This document shows, one piece after another, positions 9,659-18,588 of a DNA stretch of 61,441 bases. Numbering within the stretch: the first letter of the stretch is position 1; every line of letters begins with the position of its first letter. The notes under the pieces were generated by a model, which did no database searches, had not been told where the DNA came from, and was given only the letters and a program-made list of their open reading frames with translations. Made by a program: the position numbers and the translations under genes. Source of the DNA: Streptomyces huiliensis (lineage in GTDB: Bacteria > Actinomycetota > Actinomycetes > Streptomycetales > Streptomycetaceae); NCBI RefSeq assembly GCF_020037025.1, contig NZ_JAIQLH010000007.1, positions 1-61,441 of the forward strand, in the 5' to 3' direction.

Positions 9659-10570
9659 TCACCGTTCCCGCTTGGGAACGGGAACGCGCGTGAGGTCCCG
9701 GGCGACGGTGAGCTCCCCGTCGAAGCCCGCCGCCCGGGCCTGCCGCTCGAACACCTCCGGGTCCGCGTACCGCTGCGAGAAGTGCGTCAGCACCAGGTGC
9801 CGCACCCCGCTCTCCGCCGCCACCCGGGCCGCCTGACCCGCCGTGAGGTGCCCGTGGTCGGCGGCCAGGGCCGCGTCCTCGTCCGTGAACGTGGACTCGA
9901 TGACGAGCATGTCGCAGCCCTCCGCGAGGGCGTACACCCCGTCGCAGAGCCGGGTGTCCATCACGAACGCGAACCGCTGGCCGCGCCGCGGCTCGCTGAC
10001 GTCCGCCAGCGTCACCCCGCCGAGGACGCCGTCCTTCTGGAGCCGGCCCACGTCCGGGCCGGTGATGCCGTGCTCCGCCAGCAGCGCGGGCAGCATCCGC
10101 CGCCCGTCCGGCTCCACGACCCGGTAGCCGTACGACTCGACGGGGTGCGACAGCCGGCGCGCCTCCAGCGTGTACGACGCCGTCTCGGCCAGCACCCTGC
10201 CCTTGCCGGACACCGGCTCCTGGGCCAGCTCCACCGTCTCCCGGTAGGCGGTGGCGTAGCGCAGCCGCTCGAAGAAGCGGCGGCCGCTCGCCGGGTAGTG
10301 CGCGGTGACCGGGTGGGGCACCTGGTCCAGGTTGATCCGCTGGATCACGCCGGCGAGGCCGAGCGAGTGGTCGCCGTGGAAGTGGGTGACGCAGATCCGG
10401 TTCAGGTCGTGGGCTGCCACGCCGGCCCGGACCATCTGGCGCTGCGTGCCCTCCCCGGGGTCGAAGAGCAGGCCCTCGCCGTCCCAGAGCAGGACGTAGC
10501 CGTTGTGGTTGCGGTGCCGGGTGGGCACCTGGCTGGCGGTGCCGAGGACGACGAGTTCACGGACGGACAT
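9659..10570 (-). CDS. rnz: Ribonuclease Z
   Basis: A 303-residue metallo-beta-lactamase-fold endonuclease that trims tRNA 3' trailers. The metal-binding motif is [15 protein letters not shown] (HxHxDH) near residues 60-75. A second metal Asp lies in VMDTRLCDG, and a late His in [10 protein letters not shown]. The family's N-terminal [20 protein letters not shown] is present. ATG 10570 ([10 protein letters not shown]) is the natural start, although the same frame stays open far upstream. It ends 9 bases from the convergent phosphatase. The HIT gene lies 23 bases upstream on the same strand, so the two may be cotranscribed. Confidence 0.93.
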   Translation of the reverse strand: MSVRELVVLGTASQVPTRHRNHNGYVLLWDGEGLLFDPGEGTQRQMVRAGVAAHDLNRICVTHFHGDHSLGLAGVIQRINLDQVPHPVTAHYPASGRRFFERLRYATAYRETVELAQEPVSGKGRVLAETASYTLEARRLSHPVESYGYRVVEPDGRRMLPALLAEHGITGPDVGRLQKDGVLGGVTLADVSEPRRGQRFAFVMDTRLCDGVYALAEGCDMLVIESTFTDEDAALAADHGHLTAGQAARVAAESGVRHLVLTHFSQRYADPEVFERQARAAGFDGELTVARDLTRVPVPKRER

Positions 10571-10593
10571 GGTGGAGCTCCCGTTGTGCGGTT

Positions 10594-10953
10594 CTAGCCG
10601 GGCGGCCAGTTGAGGCCACGGCCCCCGAGCACGTGCGCGTGCGCGTGGAACACGGTCTGCCCGGCGCCGGCCCCGGTGTTGAAGACGATCCGGTACCCGG
10701 AACCGTCCACATCGTCCCCGGCGGCCACCTCGCCCGCCTCCCGCAGTATGTCCGCGGCGACCAGCGGCTCGGCGGCGGCGAGCGACGCCGCGTCGGGGTA
10801 GTGCACCTTGGGGATCACCAGGACGTGCGTGGGCGCCTGGGGGTTGATGTCCCGGAACGCCACGGTCGTCTCGGTCTCCCGGACGACGGTCGCGGGCACC
10901 TCCTTGGCAATGATCTTGCAGAACAGGCAGTCGGCCTGCGCTTCTCCCGCCAC
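10594..10953 (-). CDS. HIT-family nucleotide hydrolase (HinT-like)
   Basis: A 119-residue histidine-triad protein. The N-terminal CLFCKI zinc pair and the segment [19 protein letters not shown] are typical of HinT-like purine nucleoside phosphoramidases. The catalytic triad motif is [10 protein letters not shown] at about residues 102-111. The start is GTG 10953, preceded by GGAGG at a suitable distance; no ATG in this frame gives the right length. It is upstream of rnz on the same strand with a 23-base gap. Confidence 0.92.
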   Translation of the reverse strand: MAGEAQADCLFCKIIAKEVPATVVRETETTVAFRDINPQAPTHVLVIPKVHYPDAASLAAAEPLVAADILREAGEVAAGDDVDGSGYRIVFNTGAGAGQTVFHAHAHVLGGRGLNWPPG

Positions 10954-11032
10954 CGTGCGCTCCTCCGGTTCGTCGGCTGATCGTTCTCGGATCGTACCGG
11001 GCGGGACCGGCGACCACCGGAGCCGCCCACCG

Positions 11033-11626
11033 TCAGCCCACGAGGGCGGCGGCCGCCTCCCGTGCCTCCGCGAGCCATGCCTCGCGCTCCGCCGCCGTGG
11101 CGTCGGAGACCGTCCGGAAGACCCTCCGCCGTACGTCGGTGACACCCACGTAGGGCAGCACGCAAGCGGCCCAGACCCGCTGCAGCGGATCCCCGAACTC
11201 GTCCCGCTCGCGCTCCTCCGGCGTGTCGGACGTGTTGAGCACGAGCGCCCGGCCGGCCCGGAGCAGCCCCTCGGGTTCGCCGTCCGCGTGCTCCAGCTTG
11301 TAGGCGACGCCGGGCGCGAGCACCCGCTGCACCCAGCCGGCCAGCACGGCCGGGGGCATCCCCCACCAGTTGGGATGGACGAACACCAGCCCGTCCGCCC
11401 CGGCCAGCTCCTCCCGGTACCGGGCCACGAGCACGTCGTCCGCCGCCCCGGCCCCCGCCACCGTGCCCGTCTCGTCGGCCCGCAGAACCGGATCGAACCC
11501 CTCCGCACAGAGGTCGTGCGGGAGGACCTCGCATCCGCGAGCACGCAGCTCGTCCGTCACGGCGTCGAAGAGGGCGTGATTGAAGCTGCCGGGACGGGGA
11601 TGGGCGAGGAGGGCGACGACGCGCAC
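11033..11626 (-). CDS. Flavodoxin-fold NAD(P)H oxidoreductase
   Basis: A 197-residue member of the NAD(P)H dehydrogenase (quinone)/flavodoxin-2 family. The FMN-binding start is VVALLAHPRPGSFNHALFD, and the conserved segment VFVHPNWWGMPPAVLAGW follows at about residues 82-99. GTG 11626 follows GAAGGGA and starts right before the first strand, so it is preferred over the more upstream ATG at 11671. Likely role: two-electron reduction of quinones or related compounds with NAD(P)H. The 268 bases upstream, to 11894, hold no recognizable gene. Confidence 0.87.
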   Translation of the reverse strand: MRVVALLAHPRPGSFNHALFDAVTDELRARGCEVLPHDLCAEGFDPVLRADETGTVAGAGAADDVLVARYREELAGADGLVFVHPNWWGMPPAVLAGWVQRVLAPGVAYKLEHADGEPEGLLRAGRALVLNTSDTPEERERDEFGDPLQRVWAACVLPYVGVTDVRRRVFRTVSDATAAEREAWLAEAREAAAALVG

Positions 11627-11894
11627 GGAAATCCCTTCAGAGGTGCGGCACTTCCCGCGCCGCATGGTCACGGGCGAAGAGAGCCGGAGGCGGAGCCCGT
11701 CAACCGGTCGACCGGGCGAGGCGGCCCGGCAGGCCCTCGGCGCGTGCGGCCCGTAGTCGGCACCACGTGGCCGCCCGGGGACAGCGCGGAGGCGGGCCGT
11801 ACGAAGTACCCCGGGCCGAGCGGCCGTACGGCGCTCTCCGGCTCATGGAGATCATCTTGGCAGAGCGCCGCGATGGATCACAGGGGCCGACGGA

Positions 11895-12101
11895 TCACAG
11901 CGCGATGGGCCGGTAGGCCAGCGCCGCGTCGACGACCTGTTCGGCGGAGAGCTCGGGCCGTTGGTGGTACATCAGGTCGGTGACGGCGGGATGGAGCACG
12001 CTGCGCTCGAGCTGTGCGACCAAGGCGTCGTGTTCCGCTTCGGAGGCCCCCTCGCCGTCCATGATCCGGCGTACCAGCCGGACGAGTCCGTCCCGTTCCA
12101 T
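11895..12101 (-). CDS. Small colicin/pyocin-immunity-like protein
   Basis: A 68-residue acidic protein. The segment GEGASEAEHDALVAQLERSV (about residues 16-35), then HPAVTDLMYH, then ELSAEQVVDAALAYRP follows the layout of the colicin E9 immunity family. That layout is an acidic helix with SExExD, a HPxxxDLIYYP loop and a final helix (SPexIv..v..WR). ATG 12101 is chosen because GGAG sits nine bases before it, while the upstream ATG at 12110 lies almost on that same GGAG. No nuclease bacteriocin gene is in the window. It follows the unknown gene at 12114-12632 and is probably cotranscribed with it. The family assignment is from motif reading only. Confidence 0.7.
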   Translation of the reverse strand: MERDGLVRLVRRIMDGEGASEAEHDALVAQLERSVLHPAVTDLMYHQRPELSAEQVVDAALAYRPIAL

Positions 12102-12113
12102 GGCGGCCATCTC

Positions 12114-12632
12114 CTACCTCCTCGGCCCGTCGCCGTCCTGCCCTCGTTCGGGGGCGGACGTGAAGCCCACGACCGGCCCGTCGTCCGTGTCACGGACGCG
12201 GACGTCGAACCGCCGCCCGGGGCAGGCGGTCCGGAGCGCCGCCTCCCAGCACATCGCCACCGTGTCGGCGACCTCGCGGAGCACGGCGTTCCCCTCCGCC
12301 GTGTCGTCCACCGTGACATGGTCGCCGGCCACGAACCTGTTGAGCATCGCCTCGACGCGCACGACGTCCCCGTCCAGGTGCCGGAACCACTCCTCGAACC
12401 CGTCCGGTTCGTAGGCGCGTTCCCAGATGACGCAGCCCCGCGCCCGGACGAACTCGGGGCGGACGACACGGGAGAAGGCCAGCCACTGTCCCGCGGTGGT
12501 GTGGTACGCGAGGAAGTCGACGTGATCGGGGGTTCCCGACCAGTCGGCGATCCAGCGACCGATCTCGGGGTGGCCGTCCGGCGCGTACCGACCGGCCGTC
12601 GCGCCGGCCCGCCCGTCGGGCCTCAGCTCCAC
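12114..12632 (-). CDS. Conserved hypothetical protein, partner of the immunity-like gene
   Basis: A 172-residue protein I cannot assign to a named family. The core starts at about residue 20 (HPEIGRWIADWSGTPDHVDF). It continues with AYHTTAGQWLAFSRVV, an acidic and aromatic stretch (YEPDGFEEWFRHLDGDV), a helix-rich middle, and the end DDGPVVGFTSAPE. No signal peptide or membrane segment is seen, so it is likely cytoplasmic. The GTG at 12632 overlaps the end of rsmE by 10 bases, which implies coupling to that operon; a start further in is possible. Its TAG stop lies 12 bases before the immunity-like gene. Confidence 0.72.
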   Translation of the reverse strand: MELRPDGRAGATAGRYAPDGHPEIGRWIADWSGTPDHVDFLAYHTTAGQWLAFSRVVRPEFVRARGCVIWERAYEPDGFEEWFRHLDGDVVRVEAMLNRFVAGDHVTVDDTAEGNAVLREVADTVAMCWEAALRTACPGRRFDVRVRDTDDGPVVGFTSAPERGQDGDGPRR

Positions 12633-13372
12633 CGCCCCGTCCGGCCCAGGAGGAGTGCCGTCGCCGCCGTGCCCGCCGTGGAGGTGCGGAGGACGGTGGG
12701 GCCGAGGCGGTAGGGGTGGGCGCCGGCCGCTTCGAAGGCGGTGAGCTCCTCGGGGGAGACGCCGCCCTCGGGGCCGACGACGAGGACGATGTCGCCGGCC
12801 GGCGGGAGGTCGGCGGTGGCCAGCGGGGTGCTGCCCTCCTCGTGGAGGACGGCGGCGAACGCGGCGTCGGCTAGGAGGGCGGCGACCTGGCGGGTCGTCA
12901 TGAGGTCGGCGACGTCCGGGAAGCGGAGGCGGCGGGACTGCTTGCCCGCCTCCCGCGCCGTCGCGCGCCACTTGCCGAGGGACTTCAGGCCGCGGTCGCC
13001 CTTCCACTGGGTGACGCAGCGCGAGGCGGCCCAGGGGACGACCGCGTCGACGCCGGTCTCCGTCATGGTCTCGACGGCGAGTTCGCCGCGGTCACCCTTG
13101 GGGAGGGCCTGGACGACCGTGATCCGCGGCTGCGGCAGGGGCTCGGAGCGGACGGAGGTGACGGCGACGTCGAGGTGGTCCTTCCCGCTGACGGCGGCCA
13201 CCGTGCCGTGCGCGCCCGTGCCCCGGCCGTCCGTCAGGACGATGTCCTCGCCGACGCGCAGCCGGCGGACGGAGACGGCGTGCCGGCCCTCGGGGCCGTC
13301 CAGGGGGAAGACGGTGCCGGGGAAGACGCCCGTCAGGGAGTCCTCCTCGACCAGGAAGACCGGGGCTGTCAT
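12623..13372 (-). CDS. rsmE: 16S rRNA (uracil-1498-N3)-methyltransferase
   Basis: A 249-residue SPOUT-fold methyltransferase that modifies U1498 of 16S rRNA using S-adenosylmethionine. An N-terminal PUA-like part (EGRHAVSVRRLRVGEDIVLTD) precedes the knotted catalytic domain. Its signature loops are VLVVGPEGGVSPEEL (about residues 198-212) and LGPTVLRTSTAGTAATALLL at the end. ATG 13372 overlaps the stop of the upstream nitronate monooxygenase gene by four bases (ATGA), a sign of translational coupling. Confidence 0.94.
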   Translation of the reverse strand: MTAPVFLVEEDSLTGVFPGTVFPLDGPEGRHAVSVRRLRVGEDIVLTDGRGTGAHGTVAAVSGKDHLDVAVTSVRSEPLPQPRITVVQALPKGDRGELAVETMTETGVDAVVPWAASRCVTQWKGDRGLKSLGKWRATAREAGKQSRRLRFPDVADLMTTRQVAALLADAAFAAVLHEEGSTPLATADLPPAGDIVLVVGPEGGVSPEELTAFEAAGAHPYRLGPTVLRTSTAGTAATALLLGRTGRWS

Positions 13373-14481
13373 GAGTCGCTCCCTCGCGATGGTGCTGTCA
13401 AGGACGCGCGGGCCGCGTCGAGTTCGGTGGTCAGGACCTCGACGAGGCGGGCGGCCGGGAGGTCGCGGGCCAGCCGGTGGCCCTGGCCCGCCCACAGGTT
13501 GACGCCCTGGGGGTCGCCCGCCGCGGCGGCGGCCTTGCGGAGGCCGGCCGTCAGGTAGTGGACCTGGGGGTAGGCGGCGGGGGCGTAGGGGCCGTGCTCC
13601 CGGATGAACCGGTTCACCAGCCCGCGCGCCGGGCGTCCGGAGAAGGCGCGGGTCAGCTCGGTGCCGGTGAACAGCGGGTCGGTCAGCGCCCGTTTGTGCA
13701 GCTCGCTCGCGCCGGACTCGGGGCAGGCGAGGAAGGCCGTGCCGAGCTGCGCGGCACAGGCGCCCGCCGCCAGCACGGCCGCTATCTGGGCGCCGCGCAT
13801 CAGCCCGCCGGCGGCGACCAGCGGCAGCGGCACCGCCTCCCGGACCTCGGTGAGCAGGGCGAGCAGCCCCGCGCCGGTGCCGTCGAGGCGGGGGTCGTCG
13901 TGGTGGGTGCCCTGGTGGCCGCCGGCCTCGACGCCCTGGACGCAGAGCGCGGCGGCGCCCGCCTCCCACGCGGTCCGGGCCTCGGCGACGGAGGTGACGG
14001 TCACCGCCGTGACGGTGCCGGCCGCGGCGAGGGCCGCGAGGTCCTCGGCGGACGGGCAGCCGAAGGTGAACGAGACGACCGGGACCGGGTCGTCGAGCAG
14101 GATGGCGAGCTTGGCGCCGTACGCGTCGTCGGTGGCGCGGTCCCAGTCGCCGAGGGGCGCGTCGTACCAGGTGGCCTCGCCCGCGAGCTGCTCGGCGTAG
14201 ACCTCGACGGCGGCGGGGTCCGCGGCGGGCGGCTGCGGCATGAAGAGGTTCACGCCGAAGGGCCGGGCCGTACGGGCGCGGAGTTGCTTGATCTCCTCGT
14301 ACATCGCGGCCGGCGTCTTGTAGCCGGCGGCGAGGAAGCCGAGGCCGCCGGCCTCGGAGACGGCCGCGGCGAGCGGCGGGCGGGAGCCGCCGCCCGCCAT
14401 CGGGGCCTGCACGATCGGGAGCCGGAAGAGGCCGGTCAGCGTGGTGTCCCCGGCGGATTCCGCAACGGATTCAAAGGCCAT
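13369..14481 (-). CDS. Nitronate monooxygenase family protein
   Basis: A 370-residue FMN-dependent TIM-barrel enzyme of the nitronate monooxygenase/2-nitropropane dioxygenase family. The early motif PIVQAPMAGGGSRPPLAAAV binds the flavin. VNLFMPQ and the glycine-rich VQGVEAGGHQGTH (with the presumed catalytic His) lie at about residues 80 and 180. ATG 14481 is chosen; a GTG two codons upstream is possible. It begins the run nitronate monooxygenase-rsmE-12114 gene-immunity-like gene. Likely role: detoxification of propionate 3-nitronate or similar compounds. Confidence 0.9.
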   Translation of the reverse strand: MAFESVAESAGDTTLTGLFRLPIVQAPMAGGGSRPPLAAAVSEAGGLGFLAAGYKTPAAMYEEIKQLRARTARPFGVNLFMPQPPAADPAAVEVYAEQLAGEATWYDAPLGDWDRATDDAYGAKLAILLDDPVPVVSFTFGCPSAEDLAALAAAGTVTAVTVTSVAEARTAWEAGAAALCVQGVEAGGHQGTHHDDPRLDGTGAGLLALLTEVREAVPLPLVAAGGLMRGAQIAAVLAAGACAAQLGTAFLACPESGASELHKRALTDPLFTGTELTRAFSGRPARGLVNRFIREHGPYAPAAYPQVHYLTAGLRKAAAAAGDPQGVNLWAGQGHRLARDLPAARLVEVLTTELDAARASLTAPSRGSDS

Positions 14482-14598
14482 GACCACATCGTGTCACGCC
14501 CCCGGGGCCGGGCCGAACGGAGGCCGGAACGGGCTGAGGCCGAACCCGGGCGCACGCGGGTGCCCCCGGATCCGGCCCCTTCCGTCGGGACTCTTCCG

Positions 14599-15735
14599 CT
14601 ACCGCCCGTTGAACGCGTCCTTCAGCCGGGAGAACAGCCCCTGCTGGCCCGGCTTGAACTCGCCCATCGGGCGCTCCTCGCCACGGATCTTGGCCAGCTG
14701 CCGGAGCAGCTCCTCCTGCTGGGCGTCGAGCTTGCCGGGCGTCATCACCTCGACGTGCACGATGAGATCGCCGCGCCCGCCGCCGCGCAGGTGCGTGACG
14801 CCGCGCTGGTGCAGCGGGATGGCCTGGCCGGACTGGGTGCCGGGCCGGATGTCGATCTCCTCGAGACCGTCCAGCGTCTCCAGCGGCACCTTGGTGCCCA
14901 GCGCCGCCGCGGTCATCGGGATGGTGACCGTGCAGTGCAGGTCGTCGCCGCGCCGCTGGAAGACCGCGTGCTGCTTCTCGTGGATCTCGACGTAGAGGTC
15001 GCCGGCCGGGCCGCCGCCGGGGCCGACCTCGCCCTCGCCCGCGAGCTGGATGCGGGTGCCGTTGTCGACACCGGCGGGGATCTTGACCGTCAGCGTGCGG
15101 CGGGACCGGACGCGGCCGTCGCCGGCGCACTCCGGGCACGGGGTCGGCACGACCGTGCCGAAGCCCTGGCACTGCGGGCACGGACGGGAGGTCATGACCT
15201 GGCCCAGGAACGAGCGGGTGACCTGCGAGACCTCGCCGCGGCCGCGGCACATGTCACAGGTCTGCGCGGAGGTGCCGGGGGCCGCGCCCTCGCCGCTGCA
15301 CGTGGTGCAGACGACGGCGGTGTCGACCTGGATCTCCTTGGTCGTGCCGAACGTCGCCTCCTCCAGGTCGACTTCCAGCCGGATCATGGCGTCCTGGCCG
15401 CGGCGGGTGCGCGAGCGCGGTCCGCGCTGCGACGCCTGGCCGAAGAAGGCGTCCATGATGTCGGAGAAGTTGCCGAACCCGGCACCGAAGCCGCCGGCGC
15501 CACCGCCGCCGCCCGACGCGGAGAGCGGGTCGCCGCCGAGGTCGTAGACCTGCTTCTTCTGCGGGTCCGAGAGCACCTCGTAAGCGGCGTTGATCTCCTT
15601 GAACCGCTCCTGCGTCTTGGGGTCCGGATTCACGTCCGGGTGCAGCTCGCGGGCGAGGCGGCGGAAGGCCTTCTTGATCTCGTCCTGCGAGGCATCGCGC
15701 CGTACGCCCAGGACCGCGTAGTAGTCCGTGGCCAC
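14599..15735 (-). CDS. dnaJ: Molecular chaperone DnaJ
   Basis: A 378-residue Hsp40 co-chaperone. The J domain (about residues 1-70) carries the HPD motif in ELHPDVNPDPK. A Gly/Phe-rich linker (GGGGGAGGFGAGFGNF) follows. Four CxxCxGxG-type zinc repeats lie at about 148-222 (CTTCSGEG, CDMCRGRG, CPQCQGFG, CPECAGDG). The C-terminal substrate-binding domains complete it. It starts at a GTG immediately after the TAA of hrcA (TAAGTG), so the two are coupled. This is the hrcA-linked dnaJ (dnaJ2 type), expected to be under HrcA/CIRCE control. Confidence 0.96.
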   Translation of the reverse strand: MATDYYAVLGVRRDASQDEIKKAFRRLARELHPDVNPDPKTQERFKEINAAYEVLSDPQKKQVYDLGGDPLSASGGGGGAGGFGAGFGNFSDIMDAFFGQASQRGPRSRTRRGQDAMIRLEVDLEEATFGTTKEIQVDTAVVCTTCSGEGAAPGTSAQTCDMCRGRGEVSQVTRSFLGQVMTSRPCPQCQGFGTVVPTPCPECAGDGRVRSRRTLTVKIPAGVDNGTRIQLAGEGEVGPGGGPAGDLYVEIHEKQHAVFQRRGDDLHCTVTIPMTAAALGTKVPLETLDGLEEIDIRPGTQSGQAIPLHQRGVTHLRGGGRGDLIVHVEVMTPGKLDAQQEELLRQLAKIRGEERPMGEFKPGQQGLFSRLKDAFNGR

Positions 15736-16752
15736 TTACGACTCCGCCAGGATCTGTCCGACGTAACGTGCCACTGCGCGTACCGCTCCCATCGTTCCGG
15801 GGTAATCCATGCGGGTCGGTCCGACCACGCCGAGTTTGGCGACGGCTTCGTCGCCCGAACCGTAGCCGACGGCGACGACGGATGTGGAGTTCAGCCCCTC
15901 GTGGGCGTTCTCGTGACCGATGCGGACCGTCATGCCCGAGTCCGTGGCCTCGCCGAGCAGCTTGAGGAGGACGACCTGCTCCTCCAACGCCTCCAGCACG
16001 GGCCGGATCGTCAGCGGGAAGTCATGACCGAAACGGGTGAGATTGGCGGTGCCGCCGATCATCAGCCGCTCCTCGGTCTCCTCCACCAGGGTCTCCAGGA
16101 GAACGGCCAGGACCGTCGAAACGGTTCCGCGGTCGTCCTGCTCGAAGGAGTCGGGGAGGTCCTGCACCAGCTGCGGCACGTCCGTGAACCGCCGGCCCAC
16201 GACGCGGCTGTTGAGCCGCGCCCGCAGGTCCGCCAGCGCGACCTCGCCGACCGGGGCCGGGCAGTCGACCATGCGCTGCTCGACCCGCCCGGTGTCCGTG
16301 ATCAGCACCAGCATCACCCGCGCGGGGGCGAGCGGCAGCAGCTCCACGTGCCGGACGGTCGACCGGGTCAGCGACGGGTACTGCACCACCGCGACCTGCC
16401 GGGTCAGCTGCGCCAGCAGCCGCACCGTGCGGGCCACCACGTCGTCCAGGTCGACCGCGCCGTCCAGGAAGTTCTGGATGGCGCGCCGCTCGGCGCCGGA
16501 CAGCGGCTTGACGCCCGCCAGCCGGTCGACGAAGAGGCGGTAGCCCTTGTCGGTCGGGATCCGGCCGGCGCTGGTGTGGGGCTGGGCGATGAAGCCCTCC
16601 TCCTCCAGCACCGCCATGTCGTTGCGCACCGTCGCCGGGGACACGCCGAGGTGGTGACGCTCGGTGAGGGCCTTGGAGCCGACGGGCTCCTCCGTGCCCA
16701 CGTAGTCCTGGACGATGGCACGCAAGACCTTGAGCCTGCGTTCGCTCAGCAT
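15736..16752 (-). CDS. hrcA: Heat-inducible transcription repressor HrcA
   Basis: A 338-residue repressor that binds CIRCE operators in heat-shock genes and needs GroEL for activity. The winged-helix DNA-binding domain (about residues 1-75) shows [20 protein letters not shown] and [17 protein letters not shown]. The rest is the GAF-like and inserted dimerization domain. ATG 16752 gives the family N-terminus [13 protein letters not shown]; the further upstream frame is rejected. A CIRCE element lies 74 bases before the start, so the gene is self-regulated together with dnaJ. Confidence 0.96.
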   Translation of the reverse strand: MLSERRLKVLRAIVQDYVGTEEPVGSKALTERHHLGVSPATVRNDMAVLEEEGFIAQPHTSAGRIPTDKGYRLFVDRLAGVKPLSGAERRAIQNFLDGAVDLDDVVARTVRLLAQLTRQVAVVQYPSLTRSTVRHVELLPLAPARVMLVLITDTGRVEQRMVDCPAPVGEVALADLRARLNSRVVGRRFTDVPQLVQDLPDSFEQDDRGTVSTVLAVLLETLVEETEERLMIGGTANLTRFGHDFPLTIRPVLEALEEQVVLLKLLGEATDSGMTVRIGHENAHEGLNSTSVVAVGYGSGDEAVAKLGVVGPTRMDYPGTMGAVRAVARYVGQILAES

Positions 16753-16825
16753 CCGCGCACACCTCCAGTCCAGCGGGTCCAGCCGTCTCGCGGGGTCCAC
16801 CCGGGGTCTTACCCGGGTCTCGTGC

Positions 16826-16852
16826 CTGGCACTCAAAGGTCACGAGTGCCAA
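16826..16852 (-). promoter_or_regulatory. CIRCE operator (HrcA binding site)
   Basis: The inverted repeat TTGGCACTC, nine spacer bases, GAGTGCCAG is read on the minus strand. It matches the CIRCE consensus TTAGCACTC-N9-GAGTGCTAA at all but two positions per side or fewer. It lies upstream of hrcA and is the only such element found in the window. This explains the heat control of hrcA-dnaJ. Confidence 0.92.
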
Positions 16853-16971
16853 ACCCCACACGTCAGTGTACGGCGGCCCACCACGACCACGGCAAGGCAG
16901 TCGCGCTCCGTGCCCGTCCCGCGTACGCCTCCGGACGGGTCACCGTACCGCGCGGAGGTTAGGTTCCCTCC

Positions 16972-17724
16972 ATGACGAACCACGGTGGGGAACACCAGGA
17001 GCAGCACACGGGGGCGCGCTGGGAACGGCTCGCGCCGGGGGTGGCCCGGCGCAGGCTGCCCGGCTGGGACGCGACGACCGGGGCCGTCGCCGGGGAGACC
17101 GGCGTCCTGGTGGTGGACACGGGGGCGACGCTCGGCGAGGGGGCGGAGATCGAGCGCGAGGTGCGCGAGCTGTTCGGGCTGCCCGTGACGCACATCGCAC
17201 TGACCCACGACCACTTCGACCACGTCCTGGGCACCGCCGCGTTCCCGGGCGCCGCGGTGTACGGGGCCGCCGGGCTCGCCCGCAGCCTGACCGAGGGGGC
17301 CGAGGAGCTGCGCGGGAGCGCGGTGCGGCAGGGGGTGGACGCGCGGGAGGCCGCCGAGGCCACCGCCCAGCTCGTGCCCCCGGGGCACGAGGTCGCCGAC
17401 GGGCTGACCGTGTCCCTCGGCGGCGGGCGGGAGGCCGGACTCGTCTCCCTCGGGGCCGCCCACAGCCGGTACGACCTGGCCGTCCTGGTGCCGGGCGGCG
17501 AGGGGGCGCCGGACGTCGTCTTCTGCGGCGACCTGGTCGAGGAGTCCGGCGAGCCGCAGGCCGGCCGGGACGCCACGCCGGCCGCCTGGCCGGCGGCCCT
17601 GGACCGGCTGCTCGCCCTCGGGGGCGACGACGCGGTGTACGTGCCGGGGCACGGCGCGGCGGTCGACGCCCGGTTTGTCCGTGAGCAACGCAACGCGCTG
17701 GCCCGCCGCTTCGGCGTGTCGTAG
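16972..17724 (+). CDS. MBL-fold metallo-hydrolase
   Basis: A 250-residue metallo-beta-lactamase-fold hydrolase. The metal motif is LTHDHFDHVLGTAAF (HxHxDH) near residue 80. A later His in GAAHSRYDLAVLVPG, an Asp in VVFCGDLVEES and the final VPGHGAAVD complete the set. The substrate is unknown. It is divergent from the hrcA operon; the CIRCE element lies between them but nearer to hrcA. The ATG at 16972 follows GGAGG. DUF3097 follows 33 bases downstream on the same strand. Confidence 0.88.
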   Translation: MTNHGGEHQEQHTGARWERLAPGVARRRLPGWDATTGAVAGETGVLVVDTGATLGEGAEIEREVRELFGLPVTHIALTHDHFDHVLGTAAFPGAAVYGAAGLARSLTEGAEELRGSAVRQGVDAREAAEATAQLVPPGHEVADGLTVSLGGGREAGLVSLGAAHSRYDLAVLVPGGEGAPDVVFCGDLVEESGEPQAGRDATPAAWPAALDRLLALGGDDAVYVPGHGAAVDARFVREQRNALARRFGVS

Positions 17725-17757
17725 GCCGAAAGGGCCGGTTTTTCCTATGGTCTGCGC

Positions 17758-18588
17758 GTGCGCAGCAGACAGTACGACCCCGACCTGACCCCTCCCTGGA
17801 AGCGGAGCGTCCCCGTCCCGGAGGTGCCGGCCGATCCGGACCTGGTGGTGGAGGAGGTCACGACCGGCTTCTGCGGGGCGGTGGTCCGCTGCGAGAAGAC
17901 CGCGCAGGGGCCGACCGTGACCCTGGAGGACCGCTTCGGCAAGCACCGCGTCTTCCCGCTGGAACCGCGCGGCTTCCTGCTGGAGGGCCGCGTCGTCACC
18001 CTCGTCCGTCCCTCCACGGCGCCGCGCACACCGGCCGGCCCGGCCCGTACCGCCTCCGGCTCGCTCGCCGTCCCCGGCGCCCGGGCGCGCGTCGCGCGGG
18101 CCGGCCGCATCTACGTCGAGGGGCGGCACGACGCGGAGCTCGTGGAGCGGGTCTGGGGCGACGACCTGCGCATCGAGGGCGTGGTCGTCGAGTACCTGGA
18201 GGGCGTCGACGACCTCCCCTCGATCGTCCGCGACTTCGGCCCCGGACCGGACGCGCGGCTGGGCGTCCTCGTGGACCACCTGGTACCGGGTTCGAAGGAG
18301 TCCCGCATCGCGGCGGAGGTGACGGGCGAGCACGTCCTCGTCGTCGGGCATCCGTACGTGGACGTGTGGGAGGCCGTGAAGCCGTCGTCCGTGGGGATCC
18401 CGGCGTGGCCGCGGGTGCCGCGCGGGCAGGACTGGAAGACGGGAGTCTGCCGGGCGCTCGGCTGGCCGGAGAACACGGGGGCGGCGTGGCAGGGGATCCT
18501 GTCGCGGGTGCGGTCGTACAAGGACCTGGAGCCGGAGTTGCTGGGGCGGGTGGAGGAGCTGATCGACTTCGTGACGGCGGGGAGTTAG
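17758..18588 (+). CDS. DUF3097 family protein
   Basis: A 276-residue actinobacterial protein of the DUF3097 family, function unknown. A Toprim-like segment is visible in the middle (RIYVEGRHDAELVERVWG, then VVVEYLEGVDDLP, then LGVLVDHLVPGSKE), with acidic residues of the E...DxD type. This would fit a nucleic-acid or phosphotransfer role, but that is inference. GTG 17758 starts just after the short AT-containing spacer. Its TAG stop overlaps the stop of the convergent Uma2 gene by four bases. Confidence 0.85.
   Translation: MRSRQYDPDLTPPWKRSVPVPEVPADPDLVVEEVTTGFCGAVVRCEKTAQGPTVTLEDRFGKHRVFPLEPRGFLLEGRVVTLVRPSTAPRTPAGPARTASGSLAVPGARARVARAGRIYVEGRHDAELVERVWGDDLRIEGVVVEYLEGVDDLPSIVRDFGPGPDARLGVLVDHLVPGSKESRIAAEVTGEHVLVVGHPYVDVWEAVKPSSVGIPAWPRVPRGQDWKTGVCRALGWPENTGAAWQGILSRVRSYKDLEPELLGRVEELIDFVTAGS

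Noticed and set aside
11627..11894. Possible gene in the gap before the flavodoxin-fold reductase
   Set aside because: Frames on both strands are short or lack a start and ribosome site, and show no motif.
16826..16852. CIRCE as operator for the divergent MBL hydrolase
   Set aside because: It is closer to hrcA and in the classic place for self-control; no heat-shock link is known for the MBL gene.
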